Origin: Cristatella mucedo | Taxonomy: Eukaryota > Bryozoa > Phylactolaemata > Cristatellidae | Assembly: GCA_009760855.2 (NCBI GenBank) | Contig: WPIO01000008.1 | Span: forward strand, 2,318,501 to 2,382,500 | Direction: 5' to 3' | Length of the DNA stretch: 64,000 nt | Part shown: in pieces, positions 44,374-57,800 of the stretch | Layout: every line of letters begins with the position of its first letter | Position numbering within the stretch: position 1 is the stretch's first letter | Program-made: the position numbers and the translations under genes | Notes under the pieces: generated by a model | Databases searched by the model: none | The model's input: only the letters and a program-made list of their open reading frames with translations | What the model was told of the DNA's origin: nothing

Positions 44374-45666
44374 GTTAGCTCCATTACCTAACCCTGGCTG
44401 CTGCTCTTGTAGTAAATAGGAGTCGTGTGGGTGGGCAGGCTGGGGGGTGTGGGGAGCTGCAGCTCTGGCTGTGTGGTCGAACTCAAGAGTCGGCTGCTTG
44501 CATGCACTCAGCAGTGGTGACAGAGCCCAGAGCTCTGGGCCGCCTCTGCCAAGATTTGTGCTGCCGATCGCAACTGCCGTGGCTTTGGTTGTTTCGTGCC
44601 TCAATCTTTTTGGTAGCCGTGGCCACCGAACCGTCGCAGAATGGGGGGGGGGCCGATTAGGAAAATGCTTGGCATCTCCTCCCTCTTGCTGCCAGCAGCT
44701 ACCTCTTCCTGTCTTGAGCGGCCTGGCGGGCTGGTAGTCGACTGCCTGGGTGGATTGCTGGGAGGGAGGGAGGAAGCCTCCATCTACTGTTCTGGCACAT
44801 TTTGCCTTGGAGTTTAACTGGGCAAATTAGGAGCTGCTGGGACGATCTGGGCACAGGCCGACTGACTTCCTGGTACACCACCCTGGTCTGACCATCCTCT
44901 TCCTGGTGGGCAGGGGGGGCAGGCCCACACGCAGGGCTTCTTGCTTGGCCTCGGCAAACTGCCGAGTGCAGTAAGCCCTTACCTCTCTTGGTCGAAAGGA
45001 AAGAAAACTGACTGCTCAACCGTCGGCCCTTTCTTCTTGCTCAAAGGCATAATTGAGGCTGCTGTGGAAGGGGTGACTAGGAGTTTTGTTCGCTCATTAG
45101 CTTTACGTAGCTCATACTATATTCATCGGCCGGTGAAATGCTGGACCGCTGTTATACTGCATGTATACAGCCGTCCTGCTTCAGTCTTTGGTGCGTATGT
45201 CACCAACACGGGGATGCAGTCCACGACCGATATTGTTGTTGAACTAGCTACAAGTCCTACGTCAATGCAATGAAATGTCAGATATGTGTATATATGTTAA
45301 TGGGCCATCGGTTATCCGGGCCGGCCCTTAAAGTATAGGGTGCCTCAGGATAATATATATAGGATCCTAGGCCCTCTTTTTTTTCATTATCCACACTCTC
45401 CCTCTGGCCTATGTTATCGCCGAATACAATGCTATGCTTTCATTTTTACTCCACTTGCACTCAGCTCTACCCTTGTCCTCCGACCCTTGTCAGCCTTGCT
45501 CGGGATCTGACATTTGTACTCTGGTGGCTACTAACTTCCTAAAGCTTACTGACGATAAAACCAACCTAATAGTAATGGCCAAGCCTAGTGTCTTCCTAAA
45601 GTTGGAAGCCCTAACATTTAAAATTGGTCATGTATGGCTTTCGAGACGTCTGCCAGTAATCAGGGT

Positions 45667-45750
<84 letters not shown>

Positions 45751-45775
45751 CTTCTCTCTCTCTCTCTCTCTCTCT

Positions 45776-45853
<78 letters not shown>

Positions 45854-45854
45854 G

Positions 45855-45889
<35 letters not shown>

Positions 45890-48800
45890 TCTCTTCCTGT
45901 CTGTCTCTGGTGACAGTCCTCTTCAGTACCTTATGTAGCAATACTGCTGCTGGTGCCTCTCTGGTGTCACTCAAGAAAGTTGCCACTCACTACTCGGTTC
46001 TCATTTGCTCTTTGGGATGAATCCACTTGCTTGCTATCCCTTTTCTGCCTTCGTAGTGGATAATTGACGTCTCTTGTACTTTAAAATATTCAGAACTACT
46101 TTTAGCTATTGCTTCAAAAGAATAGCAGTTTCAGTAGATGTAGTAGTCGTATTAGTAGCACTTCACCACTAAATATTCCTCAAAACGGCTTGTCATTGGA
46201 TAAGCACACTGCCTCTGCTGTCGAGTCGGCCTACTTTCAGCTGAGGAGCTAGACAAAATCGTGGCCTGCATAGACCAGAGTATGACAGCCAAAGAGTTCA
46301 TACGTGTGTGACATCGTCTCTAGATTACTTCAACTCCTCTGTAATTATGACTACTGGCCTGTGCCATTTCTTTGTCTGAAACTGGTGCAAAACTCACCAG
46401 CTCGGTTGGTCTGACGTCAACTGCATAGCTATAATAATAATAATAATAATAATGCACTTGATAAAGTGCCCTCAGAGAACTCAATCTCTCTCTCTAGGCG
46501 CTTGACATTTGCTGCAAAGGGAAATGCAATTGAATGGTGAGTAAAATCATGCTTGACAAATAAACAAAATGAATAACATGGTTAGGGGTGACATGCACAG
46601 GGTCAGCATGCAAATGTGGTTAGTGGCAGCATGCACAGTGTTAGCACGCATAAGCACATGAATGATGAATCACAGGGACCCACTAAATGCTGTCCTAAAT
46701 AGGTGTGTTTTTAAATTCTTTTTAAATGTGGTCAGGTCAGGGGATGTTCTGACGAAGGTCGGGAGGGAGTTCCAGGCTTTGGGAGCATACGAACTAAATG
46801 CACGGTCTCCAAAGGATTTGAGGTTTGTACGGGGTATTTGTAGACTGTTGGATTGCGAAAAGCGGGTGGTACGATGCTTGGCCTGATGGGGAAGTATATC
46901 TGAGAGATAGGCTGGAGCCAAAGAATGAAAGGACCTAAAAGTGAGCGACAAAACCGTGAAGTCGATCCGTTGCTTGACTTGTAGCCAGTGCAGGTCGGCA
47001 AGAAGTGGAGTAATGTGGCAACTGCGATGCTCACGACAGACAAGCCTAGCTGCGGAGTTTTGCAGCAGCTGCAATCGCCTGATCGCACATGCCGGTAGGC
47101 CAGCGAGCAGTGAATTGCAGAAGTCGAGACGGGATGTCACGAATGCATGGACCAACTTGGACGTGGTATCCTTATCTAAACAAGCCCGAATTTTAGCTGC
47201 CACATCACATCACCACTTCTGCCTGCGCTTTGTTCACTCTATCTCAGGTATCGAATCGACTTGAAGATCGCCTGTCTGGCTTCACTCCAGCCTACCTATC
47301 CGATCTCCTTGCTCCTACAGTCACGTGCTCTTGCACTACCGCTCCTCGGCTTTAATAATAATAATATTAATATATTTGATATAGCATCCTCAGAGAACTC
47401 AATCTCTTTCTAGGCACTTTACACTTGCTGCAAAGGAAGCGCGATCGAATGGTTAGTGGTAGCATGCTCAATAAACAACAAGAATAGCTTGATTAGGGGT
47501 GACATGCACAAGGTCAGCGTGCAAGTATGGTTTGTGGCAGCATGCACACATAAAGGACGAATCACAGGGATCCACTAAATGCTGTGATAAGTAGACATTT
47601 TTAGTTTTTTTTTAATGTGGTCAATTCGGGAGTAGGTCTGATAGGTAGGCTCTAGGCAAAGAATGAAGGAACCTAAAACAAAACCTTGAAGTCGATGCGT
47701 CGCTTGACAGGGAGCCAGTGCAGGTCGGCGAGAAGTGATGTGATGTGGCAACACTTACTACACGCAAGCCTAGCTGCAGAGTTTTGCACCAGCTGTAAGC
47801 GCCTGAGCGCACAGGCCGGTAGACTAGCAAGCAGTGAGTTACAGAAGTCAAGATGGGATGTCACAAATGCATGGTCCAATTTAGATGTAGTATCCATGTC
47901 TAAACAAGCCCTAATTTTAGCAATGTTCTGTAGCTAAAAGTTGGCAGACTTGACTGTGGAGCTGATATGGTCGTCTAATGAAAGATCACTTTGGAAAATG
48001 ACACCTAGATTGTGTGCATATTCAACAGGAGATATGCTGGCAGAGCCGATTTTGAGTGTCAGACTTTCTAATTTCTGAATCACACATGGTTTGTCCATAA
48101 CTAATAAGTTGGTTGTATCATCATTCAATTTACATAATTATTCAATAATCCATGTGTGGATGTCTTCTATGCATGCAGCAAGGGAGTTGAGAGAATTCGA
48201 CGTGCTCGGAGGCTGGGAGGGATCAAGGCAAAGGTACAACTGAGTGTCATCTGCATAGAAGTGAGGGCCTCCAGTCTTCTCACTGTTTCTTACTTTTAGA
48301 TTTAATCAATTGGTGATTGTAACTTCAGTTCGAATATACTCGTAGTCCGGAACTCCCCTACAGCTTCCATCACCACTTGCACTGTCCTTTCATCATATCA
48401 TTTCAGTCTAAGCCTTGAGCTCATCTGTTCTACTCTGCTTTCCCTGCGAACCAGTGAACTCGTCTTTTTTATTCTTACTTTAGATTCTTACTTTTGAATG
48501 AAAAACGGTCAGGAAGAAGCAATTTCCCACCTGTGCAACTGCAACTGTCAAATATGTCTGTGGAGGCTTGTGAATTCCTAATGCCCAGTGAGAAGCAAAA
48601 CTGTGAAAAATGATGCCTTTGTTAGAAAGTGGTGACAATAGGGCACCTGTTGTCGGAGTATGGTTAGTTCCAATGGATATAAGCTTCCAATGACTGCTAA
48701 AATACGATCTCTCTCTCTATCTATCTATCTATCTACCTATCTATCTATCTCTGTATGTAATGGCTGGATTTCTTATTTGGAAAATGCAAGTCAAATCGGC

Positions 48801-51800
48801 CGCCACTGTCAAGTGATACTTCTTTTTCAGCCTCCGCCACACTTGACAGGTTTAGCATGATGCGGGAGAATATTATTGGGATTCAAATGCCCTACATTAG
48901 CAAGGTACCGCTACAGGCAGTGTTTTGATCAAAGTTCTTTATGTGAGGGCACAAGCCGGTTTGCTATGTCTAGGGCTGACATTGGTCGGCATGGCTTCAA
49001 AGACCATGCATACTTTTGAGACGATTCTGAAAGTGCTGCATTTGTCGTTGGCCTCCTTTGCACAGCGATCCCAACCTAGGTATCGTCAAGCAACAACCCT
49101 GGTTTGGCCCAGGGATTAGGAGGTTTTCCTTTGACGACCGAGGTCATGGGCTTGAGCCCTGAGGCATATGTGAAGCGCCTGGATAGGGATTGAGTTCTCT
49201 TAGGGAGCTATATACAAATGAATAGTTAGCCAATTAGTGTGTGTTTGCAGCAATTGTAAAGCGCCTAGAAAGAGATTGAGTTCTCTGAGGGCGCTTTATG
49301 AAATGTATTATTATCACGCATCAATGTATCATCATTATTATCATTATGTCCTTAAGAGTAAATAGCCCCTGGAGAGCTTGACTTGTTTAACTCAGCGTCT
49401 GGATAACTTCATGCACAATTAACTATAACCCAACCAATTTGGAATAAGTATGGTTGCAAAATTTTCTTTTTGAAGGCCTGCTTAAACTCCTACTATTATA
49501 GTTGCGAAATTCAAACAGTTGATTTTCATTGATATATCAATCGTTGATTTTCAGCCAGCGATTTGGGCAATCTGAGGCCGAGTTGTGAATCTCGAAGTCA
49601 AAACTGTGCAAAGTCCCAGCCCATGTCAGTGCTAAGTCCAGTGTAAGTCACCAAAAAGTAGTCTTGCGACTCCCACTATGCATTGCTGAGGTCCCATCGT
49701 ATAGACTCCATCGTAGTCGTAGCCGGCTCTTTCAGGTTTCTTTGGCTGTATGGCTGCAAGCAGACGTCATCTATTGGTTTTCTGAAGGCTATGTCCTCCT
49801 TGGTCAAATCGATTTTGTGTTTGTCATCTCTTCTGTGTGGCATGGTCAGTCACGTGACCGGCCGAGGCACAGCCACGGAATGCATCGGATAATGCAGACT
49901 AAGATCCAGGCTAGTAAATCGGAGTATCCTAGTTCCAACGGAGCCCCAGACGTGGAGTCCTACTTTTTGATCGTTTGATGTTTGGTGGAGAGGTTCGTCC
50001 CCCTTCATGAAGGCCTGCTGCAATCAGCCCGCCGTGCTCCGCAAAGGGCGCACAATCGCCGGTTTGAGCTGCTCGGCTCCGGTGCTTGCGGACGGTTTCG
50101 TTTCAGAGCTGGGAGAGACGCTGGTTCGTGTTTGGCACGTTGGGCAGCTATCCATACCTCGAGTGCTACACCGATTCGCAGGCCGTGTTGACGGGGTCAA
50201 CGCTCGACTTCATAGATCTTAGCAATTGCCAGCAGATCGTCACCAAGATGATCACCGTCGATGGCCGTCACCCACACTGCTTCAACCTGATACTCAGCGA
50301 TCGCATCCTGTGCCTGGCAGCCGACAGCAGGTGGGTCGACCGTGAGAGCTGTCTGTGCCTACCATTTGCGGTTCGGGCATCGACTTTTGAGAGCTGCCTT
50401 TCGCTGCTGCCAACTGTATGTAATGCAGTGCAATGTACCTCCGACTGTAACTCGACAAAGCCACCAGGAGTGAGTGCGTGTTATGGAGGAGAGTTTTCTA
50501 TTGGACTCAAAGCCGGTGCAGCTTTCGGCACATATGCTGGACCCGACAGATTTAATCTCATGCAATAAAGAGAATGGGAGAAGCAGAGCATTTGAATCAG
50601 CAGGGCATTTGAGGTAGTGATTTTTAGCTTGGAAGTCGCAGCTCGGGGCGGCTGGAAAACATCAGAAAGACGGTCAGTAGCAGTAGAGTTGATGTCGTTG
50701 TTAGAGAATTGTGGAAGTGAGGTTCACCATCTAGGACCTGCAGACCAAAAGATTATGTTGCCTTTGGTCTGTAAGTGAAAGAATGGGTCAGCTAATGTAG
50801 TGTTCATGGATGACCCAGGGCACGAGGAGGCTGAAAGCGGTGCAGCAGTTCAGCTAGATATGAAGGCACCATGCCATAGCAGGTCTTGTGTGTCAGGAGT
50901 AAATATTTTGCTCTGAATTCGCTGATCAACTGAGAGCCATCACGGCCCCTTCAGTAAAGGAGCCAAGTGGCTAATTTCATCACCCTAGTCCCATTCGCCC
51001 CAGGATGTTGTTAGATATATTCAGCCTTCCAGAAACACTTATGATTGTAGATGCTTTTTCGTTGATTCGGACTCGTGATCTTTGTGGCGAATTTGCAGCT
51101 ATGATGTGTTGGCCGATCGGTACATAGGCTGGTCTTTCGATGGCAGTTGTTATAATTTCCCCTCCAAATTAGCATGCCTGCTTTTTTGTTTTTGCAGTTT
51201 GCTGAGCTGTCTGTGCTCACTCTCTGTGTGGGAGAGAGATTGGTGAGCCGTAATGGCTCACTAGGTAAGGCGGTTGCTTTTCACGACCTCGGCCCCGAGG
51301 TCGTGGGTTCGAATCCTGTGGTGGGCGATCCTTTATCGCCGCTTCAAGCGGTTGTGATAGCCGTCAAGGCTCTTCTGTCGCTATACAAAAAGAGGCTGTT
51401 AAATCAGCTTGTATTTATTTTATTTATTTATTTAGATGTAGCATTCGATTAGACGATTTGAATGTTGAGCCTATACTGTAGGCTCATTGCTTGGCGGTCA
51501 GTGTTAAACAAGCTTGCCTCGTATTGTAAGCTATCTCATGAAGAATGCATATCCTTTCGTCCTCTTCTTCGTTAGAGGGTTTAGGAAGGTTGATTTGCAT
51601 CTGTCGTTTTATATCCTACTCCTTTCCATGTCTGCAATGCCCCACAAGGGAGTCTTTCTTTTAGGCTGTTTGCCTTGGCCCGGGAGAGAGCTGTTGCGTA
51701 GTCACATTCTGCCTACCACCTTAGCAACTAGCAGGGTTGGGCTCGTAAAAAGAGGAAATGTTGGTTGCATATTAGATAAATTTAACCATCGAATCTGCGA

Positions 51801-52006
51801 TAGGTCGATGTTACTTATACTCATTTACAAAATGCCAAAGGGAGAGTTGGCATGATTTGGGGTCACCGGTGCAATTACAGATTAGTGGTGTGCATGGACA
51901 TATTGTGCTTATACGTTGTAAAAGCCTGCATGTCCAAGACTGCACTTGACGTGCTAGGAAAAATATTTCCATGGAAGGCATGTACAGATTGCTGGCAGGC
52001 TGCACA

Positions 52007-52087
<81 letters not shown>

Positions 52088-52787
52088 ACTCCCTCTCTGC
52101 CTCTTTCTCCTGCTTTCTAGACATTAGGCTGCCATACTTGGGAAGCTGTCTTTAGCAACTGCTTATACATATCGCACTTGGCACTGCTGTAAATGGCTCA
52201 CTGTGTCGCTTTTTCTGCAACACTTTGATCAGTTGTCAATGTATCTTGGCTTGCTTGCTTGCCCCTAGCTGTATTGCATCGTGACTTCAGGTTGCACCTT
52301 TAGTATAGACTTGGTGCAAGCATTTGTGTGTGCCACTTTGTTTCTTCCTGTACTATCGGGTCGCTTAGAATTGTTCGAGTGTCGTGCTATGTCAAATCTG
52401 CAGCAGTAACTGATCGTCCCGACTATGCTAAATTTGTTTTAAGCTTGGCCAACAGTTAGATCCGTGGAGAGTGAGTGATACAAGCACTACGCTTCTTGCA
52501 TTTTTCAGAAATGAAATGGTTGCTTGGTGCAAGACCTTGCAAAAGAAACTTGAGGAGCTTGGCTGTTTTACGGTGAGTAGAAGGAAGCACTGGCTCGTTC
52601 CATTGTAGTGGAGCATATTTTGTGATTTTGTCAGCTCGCTTAGGCATCTAGAGGCTTGTGATTTTTTACGGACTCCATAACTGGGCTGGCCTTATGTCTC
52701 CTAGGAAAAACTCTGGTTCGTGTGGGCAAGTCTGAGGAAGTTACCTACGTAGCTCTGCAGTACCTTGTGTTTATCTCTCTTTCTCTC

Positions 52788-52820
<33 letters not shown>

Positions 52821-52829
52821 CCTATCGAT

Positions 52830-52900
<71 letters not shown>

Positions 52901-52934
52901 GTCTCTCTCTCTCTCTCTCTCTCTTTCTGTGCGG

Positions 52935-53014
<80 letters not shown>

Positions 53015-54220
53015 CCCTCTCTGCCTCTCCCTCATAATCTCTTTATCTCTCAGCTCTCTCTCTCTCTATCTATCTTTCTCTCTCATATTCTCCTCTCTCT
53101 CTCTCTCTCGATCGATCGAAATCGCATACATGCAATGTATCAATACCCATATTGCAGCTCCTAGCCAATTGCTTTCGCCGTCTGAAGAGGCTCGATTGCA
53201 TTGTAGGATTTCGAGTGGCACACCCCCTCGTGATCACGGCATGCTAGCAGCACTCTCGAGTTTTGAAGAGTATGCGTACTTGTAAGCACTGCCTTGTTAA
53301 AGAATAAAGATCAATAAAGGGCTTCATTTTTAGGCTGCGCTATAAAAAAAGTCGTTTAGCCGTCGTGGCATTGCCGCATAATCGGGTAGTTCTCGGGTAA
53401 CCTCCTTAGTCTGGGAAGTTAAAAGAGCGATGGTGGCTCCGTGGTTACCAGGGAACACCCTGGTAATGTGCTCCATTAGGAAGGATTGCCGTGGTGGCAG
53501 CAAACAAGCAAGCTGCCTTTACGGCTCTTTTCTCACCGAGAGCTAGCTCCTTTGCATACACCGCAGGCACATTCCATGGCCGATGCTGTGCCTTCTAGTT
53601 CAAGGGCCCTGAAGCTAAGCTCACCAGCCTGGCACTCACCAATCAGGTGCCTGGGGGGTGTGTCAGACTGCCTGAGAAAAACCGGAACGGTGGTATGACG
53701 TTGGGTCGGCTCCAGGCGGCCAGGCTGTCGGTCGCAGCAGCAGTAGCAGCAGCGGCAAGCTGCTGGCTCAGCTTCTGCAGCTGCCTCAGCCTCGAGATCG
53801 TCGTCGCTTGAGCATCTGGATGGGCTTCAGGCGCTCGCAAGAGCTGTGCGCTCGTGTCTGCTCGGCTGCTCCGAGTTTAGCCACTCGCAGGCGTGCCTCT
53901 CGCGGCCGACAACCGTCGGCGTTCGTGTGGCGCATCGTTTCAGGCGGCGCAAGAGAACGTTTACGAGGAGCACCAGCAGCTGTCGCGACTTCGACAAGTC
54001 GTTCGGCAAGAGGATCAGCAGCAGCAGCTCGGAGCCAGTGGTGCGATGCTGCGCCTCCTCCTCCGCAGGATGCAGCGACTGCTGCATCCTGTGGCACTGC
54101 GCGCTTGCTGCGAGCTGCGCGAGAGAGGGCGTAATCCGACCAATCGCATCGAGTCACTGATTGTTGCCGTGCTGCCGGCTCTGGTGTTCGATCGCTTTTT
54201 TTGGCAAAGAGGAAAATAGA

Positions 54221-54252
<32 letters not shown>

Positions 54253-54783
54253 GCACTTGATAAAGCACCCCCAGAGAACTCGATCTCTCTCTAGGCGCTT
54301 TACATTTGCTGCAAAGGGAAATGCAATTGAATGGTGAGTAATATCATGCTTGATAAACAAACAAAATGAATAACATGGTTAGGGGTGACATGCACAGGGA
54401 CAGCATGCTAATGTGGTTAGTGGCAGCATGCACAGTGTCAGCACGCATAAGCACATCAAGGACGAATCACAGGGACCCACTAAATACTGTCCTAAATAGG
54501 TGTGTTTTTAAGTTCTTTTTAAATGTGGTCAGGTCAGGTCAGGGGATGTTCTGACGTAAGTCGGGAGGGAGTTCCAGGCTTTGGGAGCATACAACTAAAT
54601 GCACGGTCTCCAAAGGATTTGAGGTTTGTATGAGGTATTGGTATACTGTTGGATTCCGAAAAGCGGGTGGTACGATGCTTGGCCTGGTGGGGGAGTCGAT
54701 CTGAGAGATTGGCTGGAGCCAAAGAATGAAGTGACCTAAAAGTGAGCGACAAAACCTTGATGGTGGAAGAAGAGGAGAAGAAG

Positions 54784-54819
<36 letters not shown>

Positions 54820-57800
54820 GAGAGAGAGTGAGAGAGAGAAGAATAAAGGAGACGAGAGAGACTGAGAGAGAGAGAGATGCACAAGCACACACATTCGCCT
54901 CATTATCTAGTCATCATCCAGTCTTGCATGCATCCCTGCTTTCCGGCGGCCCTTGAGGTGACAACTTGAGAAATTCCTGCTCACGCCTTCTTCCGACTTC
55001 CGGCCACTAGTAGCCACTACTGGAGGACGGCACTCGAGCGCCGCTGCCGCCGCTTCGACCCGGCATGCTTGCGGAGGAAGTGATATCTGGTTCATCTGCT
55101 CATCTCCCAGCTGTTTGCTTGGCTTGCTTGTGTGCTCACGATTTGCTCATGCTTCGGGTGTGCATTGCAGCGGCCTCAGCAGTCGAGCAGCTAGAGGTGG
55201 TGGCTGCAGTCACGAGGCGGCCACGCGCCGTCACGCCCGTGAGCGCGGTCGCGGATGATGCTTGGTCAGCACAAGTGGCAGCTGTCGGGCGGCCGACGGT
55301 CAGTCTGCTGGTAGAAAACGACTTCGCCCCTCTTAGGCGCTCGACAGCGGTCGACAGCGAAGCGCGCATTAACTTCGGCCGGCTGCTGGCCGTCTGCGGG
55401 CAGGGAGCGTGCGAGGCGACTGGTGGCAGCTGCAGCTGCAGCAGCTGCTCTAACTTGACGGGTGGCGAGGCGCAGGCACTGCCGACGTCGCAAGCAGCTG
55501 CTGCTCTGTCGGCGGTGCTGCCGCCGGCTGCCGTTCCACGGCGGCCGGCGGCAAAGTCGGCTGCAGTCGGCTCAGCGTCTGCCGCCTCCGCCGCCAGTCT
55601 AGTGGCCAGCCTGAGTTTGGATCCGACTTCCGGTCTCACCGCTCCACGACACAGCTCCTCGATCCCGGAGAGCGGCTTCAGGCCCATTGAAGCGGCGCCA
55701 CCACGCCCTTTCGCCGACGAGGCAGTTGCGACGTCGTCGTCGTCGCACTTCGCTCTGCCGGTGGCTCGGCCTGTGGCATTAAGCGGGCCGGCGGCAGCAG
55801 CAGTGGCGGAGCGGGCTTCACTGGCCGCCAGCGATTGCCCGCTGCCGTCGGCAGCCGGCGGCGGCAGCCAATCGCTGGCTGTCGGCGCTGCTGCCGCGCA
55901 GCGCCCGAAGCAGCCGCCAGTCGCTCGGGCCCGCGCGCCACCTCAGCAGCAGCCTGCCCAGCGATCGGAATGCGACTTCTTTGTGCATAGCCACCAGCTG
56001 CTGCCAGCTGGTGCCGATCCGGACGAACGAGTCGGCGCGAGCTCTGCTGGCGCCGACTGGTCGCCTGCTCGGCCGCCGCCGCTGCTGCCGCTGCCGCAGC
56101 AGCGGCTGGTGTCGTGGGAGCAGTCCCCGGCGATGTTGCTGGTGCCTCCGCCGCTGCCGCCTGTCATCGAAGCCTGGGGCGACGGCGGTGACGATCTAGA
56201 GGACGACGACGATGGCACCGACCTCTACGAGACGGTCGCCGGCCGTGCTTGCGCAGCATCGGCGGGCGGCTCAGGTGCCGACGGCGCTGCGCTCGCGCCC
56301 GGATGGATGTTTGAGCTCGAGCGGCAGGATGCTGGCGCCGCAGAGGAAAATGAATATGGCATTCTGCTGTCGTCTGCGGACCGTGTCTGCCAGACAGCTT
56401 CGCCTTCTGTGCCCGCACACTTCGTCTCGTCTTCGTCTTCGGCTGCCCCTGCTGCCGCCGGAGATCGCACGGATTTGCACTCGGCGAAGCCTGCGTTTGA
56501 TGTTTGTGCGAAGGTGATCGTGGCGGCGCCCCAGCAGCAGCTGCCACAAGCGAAGACTGCTCTGTCGGTATCATCGGTGGACAACAGGCCGGAGGCAAGC
56601 CGCGAGACCGGAAGCAACATGGCCACTGACTACGTCAACTGGAGCGTGGCTAGAGCGTCTGCGGCGCCTCAAGTCGAAGCGTGAGTGGCCATGCTGCCCC
56701 GGTGGCATGGGCTCGAATCGTTGGCGCGCCAGCGGCGCCGCTCGCTCCTGTCTCGTGCGGCACACTAAGACTTTTGCGTTTGCTGCTGCATCCTCGTGGG
56801 ATTGTTAGAGCAGGCGTTACAGCGAAGCGTCTGCTTTAACATGTTTGGGCTGCCGCTAACCTTGGGTGCTCTTGTAACCCGATGCATCGGGGTTACGGGG
56901 TCGTTGCCGACGAGTGACCTGGTGAAGCTAGCCTGCCTCGAAGCGAGTAGCAGATGCTGCCTCCTCGATACAGGCAGATGTGCCAACCGTAACAGAGTGC
57001 GGCCACAATAAAGAGCGGGCGTACCATTATGTAACAGGTCACAGGCCATATCCATGGTGTCGTACACCAGTCTATTTCATAGCCACGGAGAGAAACCAGT
57101 GTACAGCACTGGCCTTAGCATTAAACTCTTTGGCTATGTCGGCGTGCTCGTACAGCTGGACCGGAAGTGTGACTCGACTTCCCTCGCTGGCCTGCTGCTG
57201 TGAATGGGACCTGGTGTCGGCAGTGTAAGGGACGCAGCGCCGCCAAGTTTGGCAGCTGCTATCGTTTCTACATGCGCTCGCGGCCGAATCGAGACGCTGC
57301 AGTGCCGGTCGCTCGACGCAGTGACGACGTCTGCTTCTCTGTGACCGTGACCTCCTTCCCTTGCGAGGCTGCACCCATGAGACTGCAGCTTCTCCTGTGT
57401 TGCTGAACCCTGCTCTTCCGGGGTAGGGGGCATGCCGAGGTCATGGCTGTTCGATTCGACCCTACCCCGCCAGAGCGAGCCTATCTATCTTGTGACGTTG
57501 GTGGCTCCTTAGTTCTCCAGTGACCTTGGCAGCACGCCCCTGCCACAGTTCGTGACTTTTGCAACATGCAGGGTGCCGGTGTCGGCGATTCGGCTGCCGC
57601 CCAAGTCAGGTGGGGCTGCAAGCATTCCAGCTCGAACCGCTTTGCTCGGCCGCAAAACTTCCTTGACATTGCTCGGACCCGTGCAATTTGCAAGCTCGTC
57701 GCCGATCGGTTCGCTGAGATGATCTAGATTGCATTAGCACTGCTTGGATAGCGTTAGAGAGCTAAACCGTACGTCCGTACACTTTGCAGCTCACTTCGAG

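Noticed and set aside
52708-52728. 21-bp micro-exon (EKLWFVW) with a GCAAGT donor
   Set aside because: Phase would fit after exon 3, but exon 3 to exon 4 is also in phase and needs no GC donor or micro-exon.
53445-53466. Perfect 9-bp hairpin TTACCAGGG/CCCTGGTAA
   Set aside because: Short and isolated. No promoter, terminator or repeat context supports a function.
55136-56626. Long minus-strand frames (up to 183 residues) opposite the large adaptor exon
   Set aside because: GC-rich DNA with CAG/GCC repeats leaves several frames open. Splice phase, the PH exons and the tyrosine motifs all favour the plus-strand frame.
57567-57724. Possible exon with ATG at 57567, frame of 52 residues
   Set aside because: It ends in a stop before any donor, and exons 5 and 6 already join in phase without it. 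It is left as intron.
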